Source: Actinomycetota bacterium
GTDB taxonomy: Bacteria; Actinomycetota; Humimicrobiia; Humimicrobiales; Humimicrobiaceae
NCBI GenBank assembly: GCA_003567835.1
Contig: PWYO01000025.1
Location: 1 to 20,105, forward strand
Reading direction: 5' to 3'
Length of the DNA stretch: 20,105 nt
Shown here in pieces: positions 7,555 to 15,200 of the stretch. A program made the position numbers and the translations under genes. How positions within the stretch are numbered: the stretch's first letter is position 1; the number at the start of each line of letters is the position of its first letter. Below the pieces are notes generated by a model that saw only the letters and a program-made list of their open reading frames with translations, searched no databases and had not been told where the DNA came from.

Positions 7555-8946
7555 ATGCTGGCTACAGGGAAAAATGTTCTGGTATTGGGACTGGGTAAAA
7601 CTGGGATTTCGGTTATCAGGCAGATCAAAAAAACAGCAAGGTCGATTACCGCCCTTGACGATCATGCCCATAGGGATTTGGGCATTCGCCGAGGAAGGGA
7701 TATGCGGATTGTATTGGGCAAAAAAGCCAGGCAGCCAAAGCTTTTGGACCCTATCCACCTGGTGGTGCCCAGCCCCGGGGTTTGTGCGCAACACCCCATC
7801 ATAACCCAGGCCAAAAAAAGGGGTATACCGGTAGCCAGTGAAATTGAACTTGCCTGGAGCCTTTTGGATCCGGAAGAAAGGAAAAATACCATTGCAGTTA
7901 CCGGCACCAATGGCAAAACCACCGCAGTCAACCTTTTAGGAGAAATTTTTCAGGGCTGCCGCAGACCTGTTTGTGTTTGCGGAAATGTAGGCTATCCCCT
8001 CATCAGTACGGTGGACAAAAAAAACCTGCTGCGGGTCATTGAAGTCAGCAGCTTCCAGCTGGAATGGATCAGCAGTTTTGCGCCCCATATCGGTATTCTT
8101 CTTAATATCAGCAGTGACCACCTGGACCGGCATGGGACCATGGAGGCATATGCCCGGCTCAAGTTCAGGCTTTTTGAGAATCAGCAAGACTCGGATTATT
8201 GCATTCTCAATGCCGATGATGAACTGGTTTTTTCCACTTCTGCCAAGCTGCCTGTAGGGTCTACAGTCATAAGATACGGCCAAAAAAAGGAATATGATGT
8301 GTTTCCGCACGATGACGCCCTTGTTTATGAGCTGGGATCCAGTAAAGGATCCATAGATATAGCCAATATGCAGCTTAAAGGGAGCCATAATATTTCAAAT
8401 ACCATGGCCTGTGTGGCAGCTGCCAAGCTGCTGGGGGTGCAGGATACCCATATCGAAAAAGCACTTGCAAGATTTAAACCCCTTGCGCACCGCATGGAGT
8501 TTGTCGGTGTCTACAGAGGGGTTGCATGTTATAACGATTCCAAGTCAACCAATCCCCAAGCGGCCATTGCTGCCCTTGAACATTTTGAAAAACCCTTAAC
8601 GCTGATTATGGGAGGCAAAGATAAAGGCATGGATTTACATAATCTTCTTAGGGTATTGGCGCATAAGGTAAGCGCACTTATTCTTATTGGCCAGTCTTCA
8701 GAGAAAATGATGCAACTTTTGGGTTCTGGAAAGCAAAGTTTTTCAATCTATGTTTGCAGAACCTTAAGGGAGGCGGTGGACAAAGGTCTAGCGGTAACCC
8801 CCAGGGGAGGGACTTTTCTGCTGTCACCGGCATTTGCCAGTATGGACATGTTTCAAGACTATAAAGACAGAGGCAATCAGTACAAGTCAATATTAAAGGA
8901 AAATCATGGAAACCCAGAGAAGGAAAATATTAAAAATCAATATTGA
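7555..8946 (+). CDS. murD: UDP-MurNAc-L-Ala:D-glutamate ligase MurD
   Basis: This cytoplasmic Mur ligase adds D-Glu to UDP-MurNAc-L-Ala. The 463-residue protein shows an N-terminal Rossmann motif LVLGLGKTG (9-17) and the P-loop TGTNGKTT (116-123). EVSSFQLE (163-170) precedes SSDHLDRHG (186-194). K203 in ARLKFRLF is the probable carbamylated lysine. HRMEFVG (312-318), NDSKSTNP (327-334), GGKDKGMD (353-360) and LLSPAFASMDMF (422-433) follow. After the usual family end (RGNQYKSIL, about 439-447) there are some 16 extra polar residues. These lie mostly in the 41 bases that overlap ftsW. Only 7 bases separate it from mraY. Confidence 0.96.
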   Translation: MLATGKNVLVLGLGKTGISVIRQIKKTARSITALDDHAHRDLGIRRGRDMRIVLGKKARQPKLLDPIHLVVPSPGVCAQHPIITQAKKRGIPVASEIELAWSLLDPEERKNTIAVTGTNGKTTAVNLLGEIFQGCRRPVCVCGNVGYPLISTVDKKNLLRVIEVSSFQLEWISSFAPHIGILLNISSDHLDRHGTMEAYARLKFRLFENQQDSDYCILNADDELVFSTSAKLPVGSTVIRYGQKKEYDVFPHDDALVYELGSSKGSIDIANMQLKGSHNISNTMACVAAAKLLGVQDTHIEKALARFKPLAHRMEFVGVYRGVACYNDSKSTNPQAAIAALEHFEKPLTLIMGGKDKGMDLHNLLRVLAHKVSALILIGQSSEKMMQLLGSGKQSFSIYVCRTLREAVDKGLAVTPRGGTFLLSPAFASMDMFQDYKDRGNQYKSILKENHGNPEKENIKNQY

Positions 8947-10072
8947 TTTTTATATCCTGTTTACCATAACTTTTTTGCTTTCAGTTTTGGGGATTGTCAT
9001 GATTTCCAGTGCTTCTACAGTCATTGGGGAAAGGTTTTTTAACGACCCTTTCTGGTTTTCCAGAAGACAGATCATTTGGTGGGTCATCTCTTTTGCGGCC
9101 ATGATGGTGCTTTCAAGGATTAACTATCGCGTGTATGGGAGGATGTCTGCATTGATTCTGCTGATATCCATTGCCCTTCTGGCTTTGGTATTAATACCTG
9201 GATTCAGCCAGGAGGTAGGAGGGGCTACCCGGTGGCTTAATCTTGGTTTTTTCACCGTGCAGCCTTCTGAGATTGCCAAGTTTGCTTTGGTTGTCTATTT
9301 TGCTCATATTCTCAATAAAAAATACAGCCAATCATGGAAGGCCAAGCATCTCTTTGTACCCGGTTTCCTGGTCTTGCTTTTGATCACCCTGCTCATATTC
9401 CTGGAACCTGATTTGGGTACGGCGGCGGTTATATGGATTATTGTGTTTATTGTCTTGTTTGTAGGCGGAGTAAAATTCGGTCATCTGATAGGCATAGGCT
9501 CCATCGGGGCCCTAATGATGGCGGTATATATGTTTTTATCTGAATACCAATTGATCAGATTATGGTCTTTTCTGGACCGGCTGCTGGGCAGGAGCAGTGA
9601 ATTGAGCGCTGCAAATTTTCAGGTTAGCCAGTCTCTTATAGCCCTGGGCTCAGGCAATATCATTGGGCTGGGATTGGGCAACAGCCTTCAGAAGTATTCC
9701 TATCTTCCTGAAGCACATACTGACTTTATCTTTGCGATCATTGGAGAGGAGTTTGGATTGGTGGGCACGCTTTTGGTGATCGTATTGTTTTTGTTGTTTA
9801 CCTTTTTGGGGATTCGAATCTGCATAAGGAGCAAGGATTATTTTGGGCGGGTATTGGCTGCGGGATTGACGGCCATGATTTCCGTACCGGCCATTGTCAA
9901 TACAGCAGTGGTGACCGGTTTGCTGCCAGTCACCGGTCTTGCCTTGCCTTTTATCAGTTCCGGAGGTTCTTCGCTGCTCATATCCATGGGCAGCGTAGGG
10001 GTGCTGCTGAATATTTCCAGGCAGAATATGCTGGCAGAACCCAAAGAGCAAGAGGAGGATGCGCATGCATAA
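8906..10072 (+). CDS. ftsW: SEDS-family peptidoglycan glycosyltransferase FtsW
   Basis: FtsW polymerises lipid II glycan strands at the septum together with its class B PBP. The 388-residue product has about ten membrane segments and SEDS landmarks: VMISSAST (31-38), GATRWLNLG (106-114), QPSEIAKF (119-126) and EPDLGTA (167-173). SGNIIGLGLGNSLQK is at 249-263. YLPEAHTDFIFAIIGEE (266-282) contains the probable catalytic aspartate D273. LPFISSGGSSL is at 347-357. ATG 8906 is the only workable start because the next Met falls in the first membrane helix. AAAGGA (8895-8900) supplies the binding site, so the gene truly starts inside murD. SpoVE is a close relative; the position and the absence of other sporulation genes favour FtsW. 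Confidence 0.94.
   Translation: METQRRKILKINIDFYILFTITFLLSVLGIVMISSASTVIGERFFNDPFWFSRRQIIWWVISFAAMMVLSRINYRVYGRMSALILLISIALLALVLIPGFSQEVGGATRWLNLGFFTVQPSEIAKFALVVYFAHILNKKYSQSWKAKHLFVPGFLVLLLITLLIFLEPDLGTAAVIWIIVFIVLFVGGVKFGHLIGIGSIGALMMAVYMFLSEYQLIRLWSFLDRLLGRSSELSAANFQVSQSLIALGSGNIIGLGLGNSLQKYSYLPEAHTDFIFAIIGEEFGLVGTLLVIVLFLLFTFLGIRICIRSKDYFGRVLAAGLTAMISVPAIVNTAVVTGLLPVTGLALPFISSGGSSLLISMGSVGVLLNISRQNMLAEPKEQEEDAHA
10053..10058 (+). promoter_or_regulatory. Ribosome binding site that decides the murG start
   Basis: A perfect AGGAGG lies at 10053-10058. It abuts the first in-frame ATG (10059), leaving no spacer, but stands 6 bases before the second ATG (10065). The second ATG is therefore the likely start. 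Confidence 0.8.
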
Positions 10073-11195
10073 AAGAATACTGATTTGCGGCGGAGGAACT
10101 GCGGGGCATGTATATCCTGCCATGGCGGTCATCGAGGAAATAAAAAGAAACCATCCCCAGGTCTTGCTGCTGTATGTAGGCACCCAAAAAGGCATGGAAA
10201 ACAAGCTGATCCCGCCTATGGGAATCCCTTTTGAAGCGATAAGAGCATCGGGCCTTTCGGTGGCTGACAACATACTATATAAATGCTGGGTTTATATGCG
10301 TTTTTGTGCCAACCTGTTGGGCGGCTTTCTGATGGCGGCAAAAATCATTTTACGGTTTAAGCCGGATGTGGTGCTGGGCATGGGCGGCTATGTTTGCGGC
10401 CCGGTGCTTGTTGCAGCCATGCTGCTGAGAAAAAAATTCATGCTCCATGAACAGAATTATATCCCTGGAAGGCTGAACCGGTTCTTCTCTAAATTTGCCA
10501 GGAAAGTGTTTATCAGTTTTGAGCAGACCAGAGAGTATCTGCCTGCCCAGCATAAAAAAATAGTATGGACCGGCAATCCCGTAAGGGATACAGTAAGAAA
10601 ATTTGAAAAAGAGAAAAAAGATTACCACCGCTGGCATTTAAAACCGGGCCGGTTTACCATCATTGCTTTTGGGGGGAGCCTGGGGGCAGGAAAGTTGAAC
10701 AATATGATCCTGGACCTATATGCATATTTTAGAAAAAATGATAAGCTTCAGATAATGATTATAACCGGCAAAAGGTTTTATAGGCAGTTTAAGCTTGCCG
10801 CTGAAAAGATAACCAAGGATGACCATCGGATCCTATTGTCTATGATTCCCTACACACAGCAAATGGCCCGGATATACCGAATTGCAGACCTCATTATTTC
10901 CAGGGCAGGAGCAAATACCATTGCTGAATTGGCTTTAACCGATGTCCCTGCCATACTCGTCCCTTACCCCTATGCTGTGGGCAATCACCAGTATTTTAAT
11001 GCAAAATTTCTTGCTGATCACGGCAGGGCTATACTGATACAGGATAAAGACCTAAGTTCAGAGTTATTGATTGACAATATAAGCGGTTTGATTGAACATA
11101 ATAAGAAAAATTGCCATAATTTATTAAATAAAAAAGTTCGGTTGAAAAAGGTGGATAGCGCCAAACTGATAACCGAGAATATGATAGGGAGCTAA
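10065..11195 (+). CDS. murG: UDP-GlcNAc:lipid I N-acetylglucosaminyltransferase MurG
   Basis: MurG is a GT-B peripheral membrane enzyme that adds GlcNAc to lipid I, forming lipid II on the inner face of the membrane. With the start at 10065 the protein has 376 residues. Motifs are the glycine-rich loop GGGTAGHVYPAMA (9-21, His15), GMGGYVCGP (105-113), HEQN (128-131), TGNPVR (169-174), GGSLGA (203-208), SRAGANTIAEL (279-289) and NHQYFNAKFL (307-316). A hydrophobic and basic patch for membrane contact (about 72-98) is present. The start overlaps the ftsW end by 8 bases; ATG 10059 would add two residues but has no usable binding-site spacing. The stop is one base before the murC TTG. Confidence 0.95.
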   Translation: MHKRILICGGGTAGHVYPAMAVIEEIKRNHPQVLLLYVGTQKGMENKLIPPMGIPFEAIRASGLSVADNILYKCWVYMRFCANLLGGFLMAAKIILRFKPDVVLGMGGYVCGPVLVAAMLLRKKFMLHEQNYIPGRLNRFFSKFARKVFISFEQTREYLPAQHKKIVWTGNPVRDTVRKFEKEKKDYHRWHLKPGRFTIIAFGGSLGAGKLNNMILDLYAYFRKNDKLQIMIITGKRFYRQFKLAAEKITKDDHRILLSMIPYTQQMARIYRIADLIISRAGANTIAELALTDVPAILVPYPYAVGNHQYFNAKFLADHGRAILIQDKDLSSELLIDNISGLIEHNKKNCHNLLNKKVRLKKVDSAKLITENMIGS

Positions 11196-11196
11196 A

Positions 11197-12555
11197 TTGG
11201 ACCAGAAAAAATATTTTTTGATTGGAATCGGCGGGGCAGGCATGAGTGCCATTGCATTGGTGCTAAAGGGCATGGGCAACCAGGTTATAGGAAGCGATAT
11301 CAAAAAATCAAGGTATACGGCTATTTTAGAAAATGAGGGCATCACCGTATTGACCGGCCACAAGTCTTCGAATTTGGGCGACAGCGATGTGGTGGTTTAT
11401 TCGGCTGCTATACCTGCGGATAATCCGGAGATGGTTGAAGCAAAAAAAAGAAATCTGTGCCTATTGGGCCGTTCTGACATTCTGGCCCAAATTTTGAACA
11501 GCAAAAAAGGCATAGCCATCAGTGGAACCCATGGCAAGACTACCACCACTTCCATGACTTCCCTTCTGCTCAGAGGTTTGGGTGTGGACCCTACCATCAT
11601 CATCGGAGGAGAACTAAACGAGCTGGGTTCCAATGCAAGGGTTGGCTTAAGTGAGTATGTGGTAGCGGAAGCCTGTGAAAGCGATGGCTCATTTTTAAAG
11701 TATAAACCATTTATTTCTTTGGTCACCAATATTGAAGATGACCATATGGATTATTACAAGGATTACAGCAATCTCAAAAAAAGCTTTATGCAGTTTATCA
11801 GCAACACCCAGCAGCATGGTTTTGTCATCATCAATGGCGACGAGGTCAGTCTTGAGCAAAATACCCTCCAAAAGATTCTCCGTTACGGGTTTGACCCTGA
11901 AAATGACCTGTGCGCCCAGGATATTAGATTTGCTGATTTTGGGTCCACATACCTTTTGGCGGTAAAGGGCAATGATGACCGCAAGCTTAAAGTAAGGCTC
12001 AATGTACCGGGGCTGCATAATGTTAAAAACAGCCTTGCTGCCCTGTCTGTGTGCCATTGCCTGGATATGGACTTAAAAAAGGCTGCTGGGCTTATGCAGT
12101 TTTTCACGGGTGTAAAAAGAAGATTTGAAAAGAAAGGTGAAAGGAAGGGGGCATTCATCTTTGATGACTATGCGCACCATCCCTCTGAAGTAAAGGCCAC
12201 ACTTGAGGCGGCTGTTTTGGAAAAAAAGAACAGGGTGGTGGCTGTTTTTCAGCCGCACCGCTACAGCCGGCTTTCCAATCTGCTGGGTACATTTGGCCAG
12301 TGTTTTACTGAAAGCGATCTGCTTATTATTACCGATGTGTACGGGGCAGGGGAGCAGCCTCTCCCCGGGGTAAACGGCAAGGCGATCATCGATGAGATTA
12401 TAGAAGAAGGGTTTGAAAAAAAATTAATTTATATCCCCAAGCTGGATGATGTAACCCGGTACCTGGATACCAATATAAAAGAAGGCGATATGGTTCTGCT
12501 CATGGGTGCTGGGGATATAACCAGGGTAACTGAGGAGTTGCTCAAACGTGAATAA
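11197..12555 (+). CDS. murC: UDP-MurNAc:L-alanine ligase MurC
   Basis: MurC adds the first stem-peptide residue, L-Ala, to UDP-MurNAc in the cytoplasm. The 452-residue protein begins with YFLIGIGGAGMSAIA (6-20). Next are the P-loop SGTHGKTTTT (109-118), EACESDGSF (158-166), NIEDDHMDYY (178-187) and GLHN (272-275). KRRFE (307-311), DDYAHHPSEV (323-332), FQPHRYSR (351-358) and YGAGEQP (382-388) complete the set. EACESDGSF is a mix of the common EADESDGSF form and the EACEY form seen in some Gram-positives; it should be functional. The start is TTG with AGGGAG (11186-11191) five bases upstream, and no ATG fits the family N-terminus. The end overlaps murB by 8 bases. Confidence 0.95.
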   Translation: MDQKKYFLIGIGGAGMSAIALVLKGMGNQVIGSDIKKSRYTAILENEGITVLTGHKSSNLGDSDVVVYSAAIPADNPEMVEAKKRNLCLLGRSDILAQILNSKKGIAISGTHGKTTTTSMTSLLLRGLGVDPTIIIGGELNELGSNARVGLSEYVVAEACESDGSFLKYKPFISLVTNIEDDHMDYYKDYSNLKKSFMQFISNTQQHGFVIINGDEVSLEQNTLQKILRYGFDPENDLCAQDIRFADFGSTYLLAVKGNDDRKLKVRLNVPGLHNVKNSLAALSVCHCLDMDLKKAAGLMQFFTGVKRRFEKKGERKGAFIFDDYAHHPSEVKATLEAAVLEKKNRVVAVFQPHRYSRLSNLLGTFGQCFTESDLLIITDVYGAGEQPLPGVNGKAIIDEIIEEGFEKKLIYIPKLDDVTRYLDTNIKEGDMVLLMGAGDITRVTEELLKRE

Positions 12556-13450
12556 TGCCGGATATGTGCAGCAAAGTCTAAACAAAAAGAAAGTTTTTCT
12601 AGATTTTGATATCGCCCAACATAGTTCGATCGGTGTAGGGGGAAAGGTTGCTTTTTTTGCCATTGCCGATAACCTAGAAGCGCTGCTGGAAATATATGGT
12701 ATGGCTGCTGCAAAGAATCTACGCCTGATGGTCATTGGAGGGGGTACCAATATTGTGTTCAATGAAGGGTTCTTAAAGCTTGCAGTGCTTAAGCTGGGCA
12801 AGGATTTCGATTATTTCTGCATCAAGGAAAAACATATACAAGCAGGAGCAGGTCTTGGTTTGCAAAAATTTGTCATAAAAGCTGCCAAGGCAGGTTATGA
12901 TTTTTCGCATCTTGCCGGTATACCGGGGACTTTGGGCGGCGCAGTTTGGGGAAACAGCGGCAATATATGCAGCCATATTCAACAGCTGGACTGTCTGCTC
13001 GATGGGGGCAGAAGGGTTACAGTTGCCATGAGCAGCGGAGATTATGGCTACAGGTCTTTTCGCCTGCAAGGCATCCGGGCCATATTGTCCATTGATTGCA
13101 AAGCAGCTGTTTTTAATAAATCTATAATTTTTAAAAAAATCAGGGACAATATTAAGCAAAAAAAGCAAACCCAGCCGATTGATGAAAAAAGTGCTGGATG
13201 TTTTTTTAAAAATCCGCCTGGTATTGCTGCTGGGAAGCTCATAGAGGATTGCGGGCTTAAGGGGTTTGGCTACGGAGGGGCTGCTGTGTCTGCAAAACAT
13301 GCAAATTTTATCATCAATCTGGATAATGCCAGTGCAGAAGATATTGATATTTTAGCTAAGATTATCCAGGATACGGTGTATGGTCAATATCACATAAAAC
13401 TTGAACATGAAGTAAGGATGATTGGGTTCGAAAATGGAGAGCATGATTGA
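12548..13450 (+). CDS. murB: UDP-N-acetylenolpyruvoylglucosamine reductase MurB (Cys at usual catalytic Ser)
   Basis: MurB is an FAD- and NADPH-dependent reductase that turns enolpyruvyl-UDP-GlcNAc into UDP-MurNAc. The 300-residue length and the lack of the E. coli-type insert suggest the type II form. FAD-binding motifs are VIGGGTNIVFNEG (62-74) and GIPGTLGGAVWGNSG (124-138). YGYRSFR (166-172) holds active-site Tyr/Arg candidates. SAGCFFKNP (215-223) corresponds to SAGSxFKxP of most homologues, so the proton-donating Ser is Cys218 here. LEHEVRMIG (285-293) carries the probable catalytic Glu288. The start is GTG inside the murC end (8-base overlap), with TGAGGAG at 12531-12537. The 3' end overlaps ddl. 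Confidence 0.94.
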   Translation: MNNAGYVQQSLNKKKVFLDFDIAQHSSIGVGGKVAFFAIADNLEALLEIYGMAAAKNLRLMVIGGGTNIVFNEGFLKLAVLKLGKDFDYFCIKEKHIQAGAGLGLQKFVIKAAKAGYDFSHLAGIPGTLGGAVWGNSGNICSHIQQLDCLLDGGRRVTVAMSSGDYGYRSFRLQGIRAILSIDCKAAVFNKSIIFKKIRDNIKQKKQTQPIDEKSAGCFFKNPPGIAAGKLIEDCGLKGFGYGGAAVSAKHANFIINLDNASAEDIDILAKIIQDTVYGQYHIKLEHEVRMIGFENGEHD

Positions 13451-14411
13451 TTGTTTCCAACCATTCGGTATAAGGGAAAAGAAGGAGCGCCTAAAAGTAG
13501 GAATCATTGCAGGGGGCTTGTCTGCAGAAAGAGAGGTTTCTCTTAAGACCGGAACCGAGATTGATAAAGCATTGAAAAAACTGGGATACAGGACCACCTT
13601 TATTGATTTTAAAACAGGTTCATTTGCGCAGTTAAAAAGCATCGATATTGCCTTTTTGGCTTTGCATGGCAGATATGGTGAAGACGGGACGGTACAGGGA
13701 ATGCTGGAACTTTTAAAAATTCCCTATACCGGTTCGGGGGTGCTTTCCAGTGCGGTGGTTCTGGATAAGATCTTGACCAAAAAGCTGCTGCATTGCCAGG
13801 GCCTGCCCACACCCCCCTATATGGTTCATGACTGCCAAAACCCCCGCCCGATTGATAAGGTGGACCAAGCGGTAAAAAAAGACATTGGCTATCCGGTCAT
13901 TGTCAAACCCAACCGGGAAGGGTCTACCATTGGGATTACCATCGTCAGAAAACCTTCACAGCTCAAAGATGGATTGGCGGAGGCAGGAAGGCATGACCGG
14001 ATGGTGCTGGTGGAAAAATTTATACAGGGAAGGGAGCTTACATCCAGCATATTGGGCGCAAAACCGCTGGCTCTGCCCATTATTGAGATTCAACCAAAAA
14101 GCGGGTTTTATGATTATCAAAGCAAATACACGGTGAACATGACCGAATATTTGGTGCCTGCAGACCTTGCGGACAATATGACCAGCCGCATTAATGACAT
14201 TGCTTTACAATGCCATACGCTTTTAGGGTGTTGTTCGATTTCCAGGGTAGATTTCATATTAGACCGCCGGGGAACACCTTATGTTCTCGAGGTCAACACC
14301 ATGCCCGGCATGACCCCTACAAGCTTAGTGCCCAAAGCTGCAAAGGCCGCAGGGATCAATTTCGGCCTATTGGTGGAGATTATTTTAAATGATGCCCATT
14401 TAAAGGTTTAA
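13434..14411 (+). CDS. ddl: D-alanine-D-alanine ligase Ddl
   Basis: This ATP-grasp ligase makes the D-Ala-D-Ala used by MurF. Numbering from TTG 13422, the motifs are IIAGGLSAEREVSL (28-41), LHGRYGEDG (81-89) and LDKILTK (114-120). KPNREGSTIGI (162-172), VLVEKFIQGRE (195-205), FYDYQSKY (229-236) and RVDFILD (275-281) follow, then VLEVNTMPGMTPTSL (288-302). The YDY...KY loop with Tyr fits D-Ala-D-Ala rather than D-Ala-D-Lac specificity. The start is unsettled: TTG 13422 has AAGGA (13414-13418) only 3 bases away, ATG 13434 has no good site, and ATG 13443 has GGAG too close. All give about 20 residues more than usual before the KVGIIAGG strand. The gene overlaps the murB end and its stop touches the ftsQ ATG. 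Confidence 0.93.
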   Translation: MESMIDCFQPFGIREKKERLKVGIIAGGLSAEREVSLKTGTEIDKALKKLGYRTTFIDFKTGSFAQLKSIDIAFLALHGRYGEDGTVQGMLELLKIPYTGSGVLSSAVVLDKILTKKLLHCQGLPTPPYMVHDCQNPRPIDKVDQAVKKDIGYPVIVKPNREGSTIGITIVRKPSQLKDGLAEAGRHDRMVLVEKFIQGRELTSSILGAKPLALPIIEIQPKSGFYDYQSKYTVNMTEYLVPADLADNMTSRINDIALQCHTLLGCCSISRVDFILDRRGTPYVLEVNTMPGMTPTSLVPKAAKAAGINFGLLVEIILNDAHLKV

Positions 14412-15185
14412 ATGAATAAAAAAAACCAGCAAAATAAAAAAATTGCCCGAAGGCGGAGAAAAGTAGCCATAAGGCGTTCCTGGTATTTTTTGCGGATATT
14501 CCTGTTGGCGGCATTCTTTGCAGCAGCCATATTTGGTTTAAACTATTTTTACCACAGCAGTTATTTTAAGATCAGCGAGATCAGTGTGGAAGGAAACCAG
14601 CATTACAGCCGGCAGGACATGGCCGAACATCTATCCGGATACCATGAAAAAAATATATTTGAAATTGATAAAAAGGATGTTGAGGAACAGCTATTGTCTG
14701 AATTCAGCTGGCTCAAAGAAGCAGAATTGAGGAAAGTTTTTCCCAGTAAGTTAATCATCGCTTTGACTGAAAGAAGGCCGCATATAAAAGCCTATTTCAG
14801 GGGCCAGGTTTTTTTGTTAGACGCTGAAGGTGTGGTTTTGGAAAAGATGGATGCACAAGAGGCAGAAAAGATGCAAAAATTGGTTTTGGTAAAAAACGCC
14901 CTCAATTACAGTCCGGAGCCGGGTGATAAGGTGGCTATAAGAAACGCTTTAAGCTGCGGGGACATATATGGGAGCATGGACAATGAATTACGGGCTTTGT
15001 TTGGCCAAGCAGAGCTGAACCAGGCAGGTGAAATTATTTTTATTGCTAAAGACGGCAGGAGAGTGAATTTTGGAGATAGTGTGCATCTGCCCCAAAAAAT
15101 TAGTATCTTAAGGGAATTATTAAAAGATGAAGCTCAATATACTACAATAGATTTAAAGAATTATGAAATTCCAGTTATCAATTAA
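14412..15185 (+). CDS. ftsQ: Cell division protein FtsQ/DivIB
   Basis: FtsQ/DivIB is a bitopic divisome scaffold that binds FtsL and FtsB/DivIC on the outer face of the membrane. The 257 residues comprise a very basic cytoplasmic tail (1-24, NKKIARRRRK) and one membrane helix (about 25-46). A POTRA domain (about 51-120) opens with FKISEISVEGNQHYS and ends with KVFPSKLIIALTERRP. The FtsQ/DivIB beta domain then runs to the C-terminus, with FLLDAEGVVL (134-143) and DGRRVNFGD (214-222). Sequence conservation in this family is low outside POTRA, so position between ddl and ftsA adds weight. The ATG follows the ddl stop with no gap, implying coupled translation. Confidence 0.9.
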   Translation: MNKKNQQNKKIARRRRKVAIRRSWYFLRIFLLAAFFAAAIFGLNYFYHSSYFKISEISVEGNQHYSRQDMAEHLSGYHEKNIFEIDKKDVEEQLLSEFSWLKEAELRKVFPSKLIIALTERRPHIKAYFRGQVFLLDAEGVVLEKMDAQEAEKMQKLVLVKNALNYSPEPGDKVAIRNALSCGDIYGSMDNELRALFGQAELNQAGEIIFIAKDGRRVNFGDSVHLPQKISILRELLKDEAQYTTIDLKNYEIPVIN

Positions 15186-15188
15186 AGC

Positions 15189-15193
15189 GGAGG
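15189..15193 (+). promoter_or_regulatory. Ribosome binding site that decides the ftsA TTG start
   Basis: GGAGG at 15189-15193 stands 7 bases before TTG 15201. No ATG or GTG gives the family N-terminus (DEYIAAIDIGTTK), so the TTG is the likely start. Confidence 0.7.
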
Positions 15194-15200
15194 TTTAAGC

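Noticed and set aside
9650..10273. 207-codon minus-strand frame across the ftsW/murG junction
   Set aside because: It is antisense to two confident genes and its composition is that of a reversed frame; no family features.
11071..11102. Perfect TTGACA with CATAAT downstream, near the murG end
   Set aside because: The spacer is 20 bases, too long for a normal promoter, and no better -10 lies at 16-18 bases.
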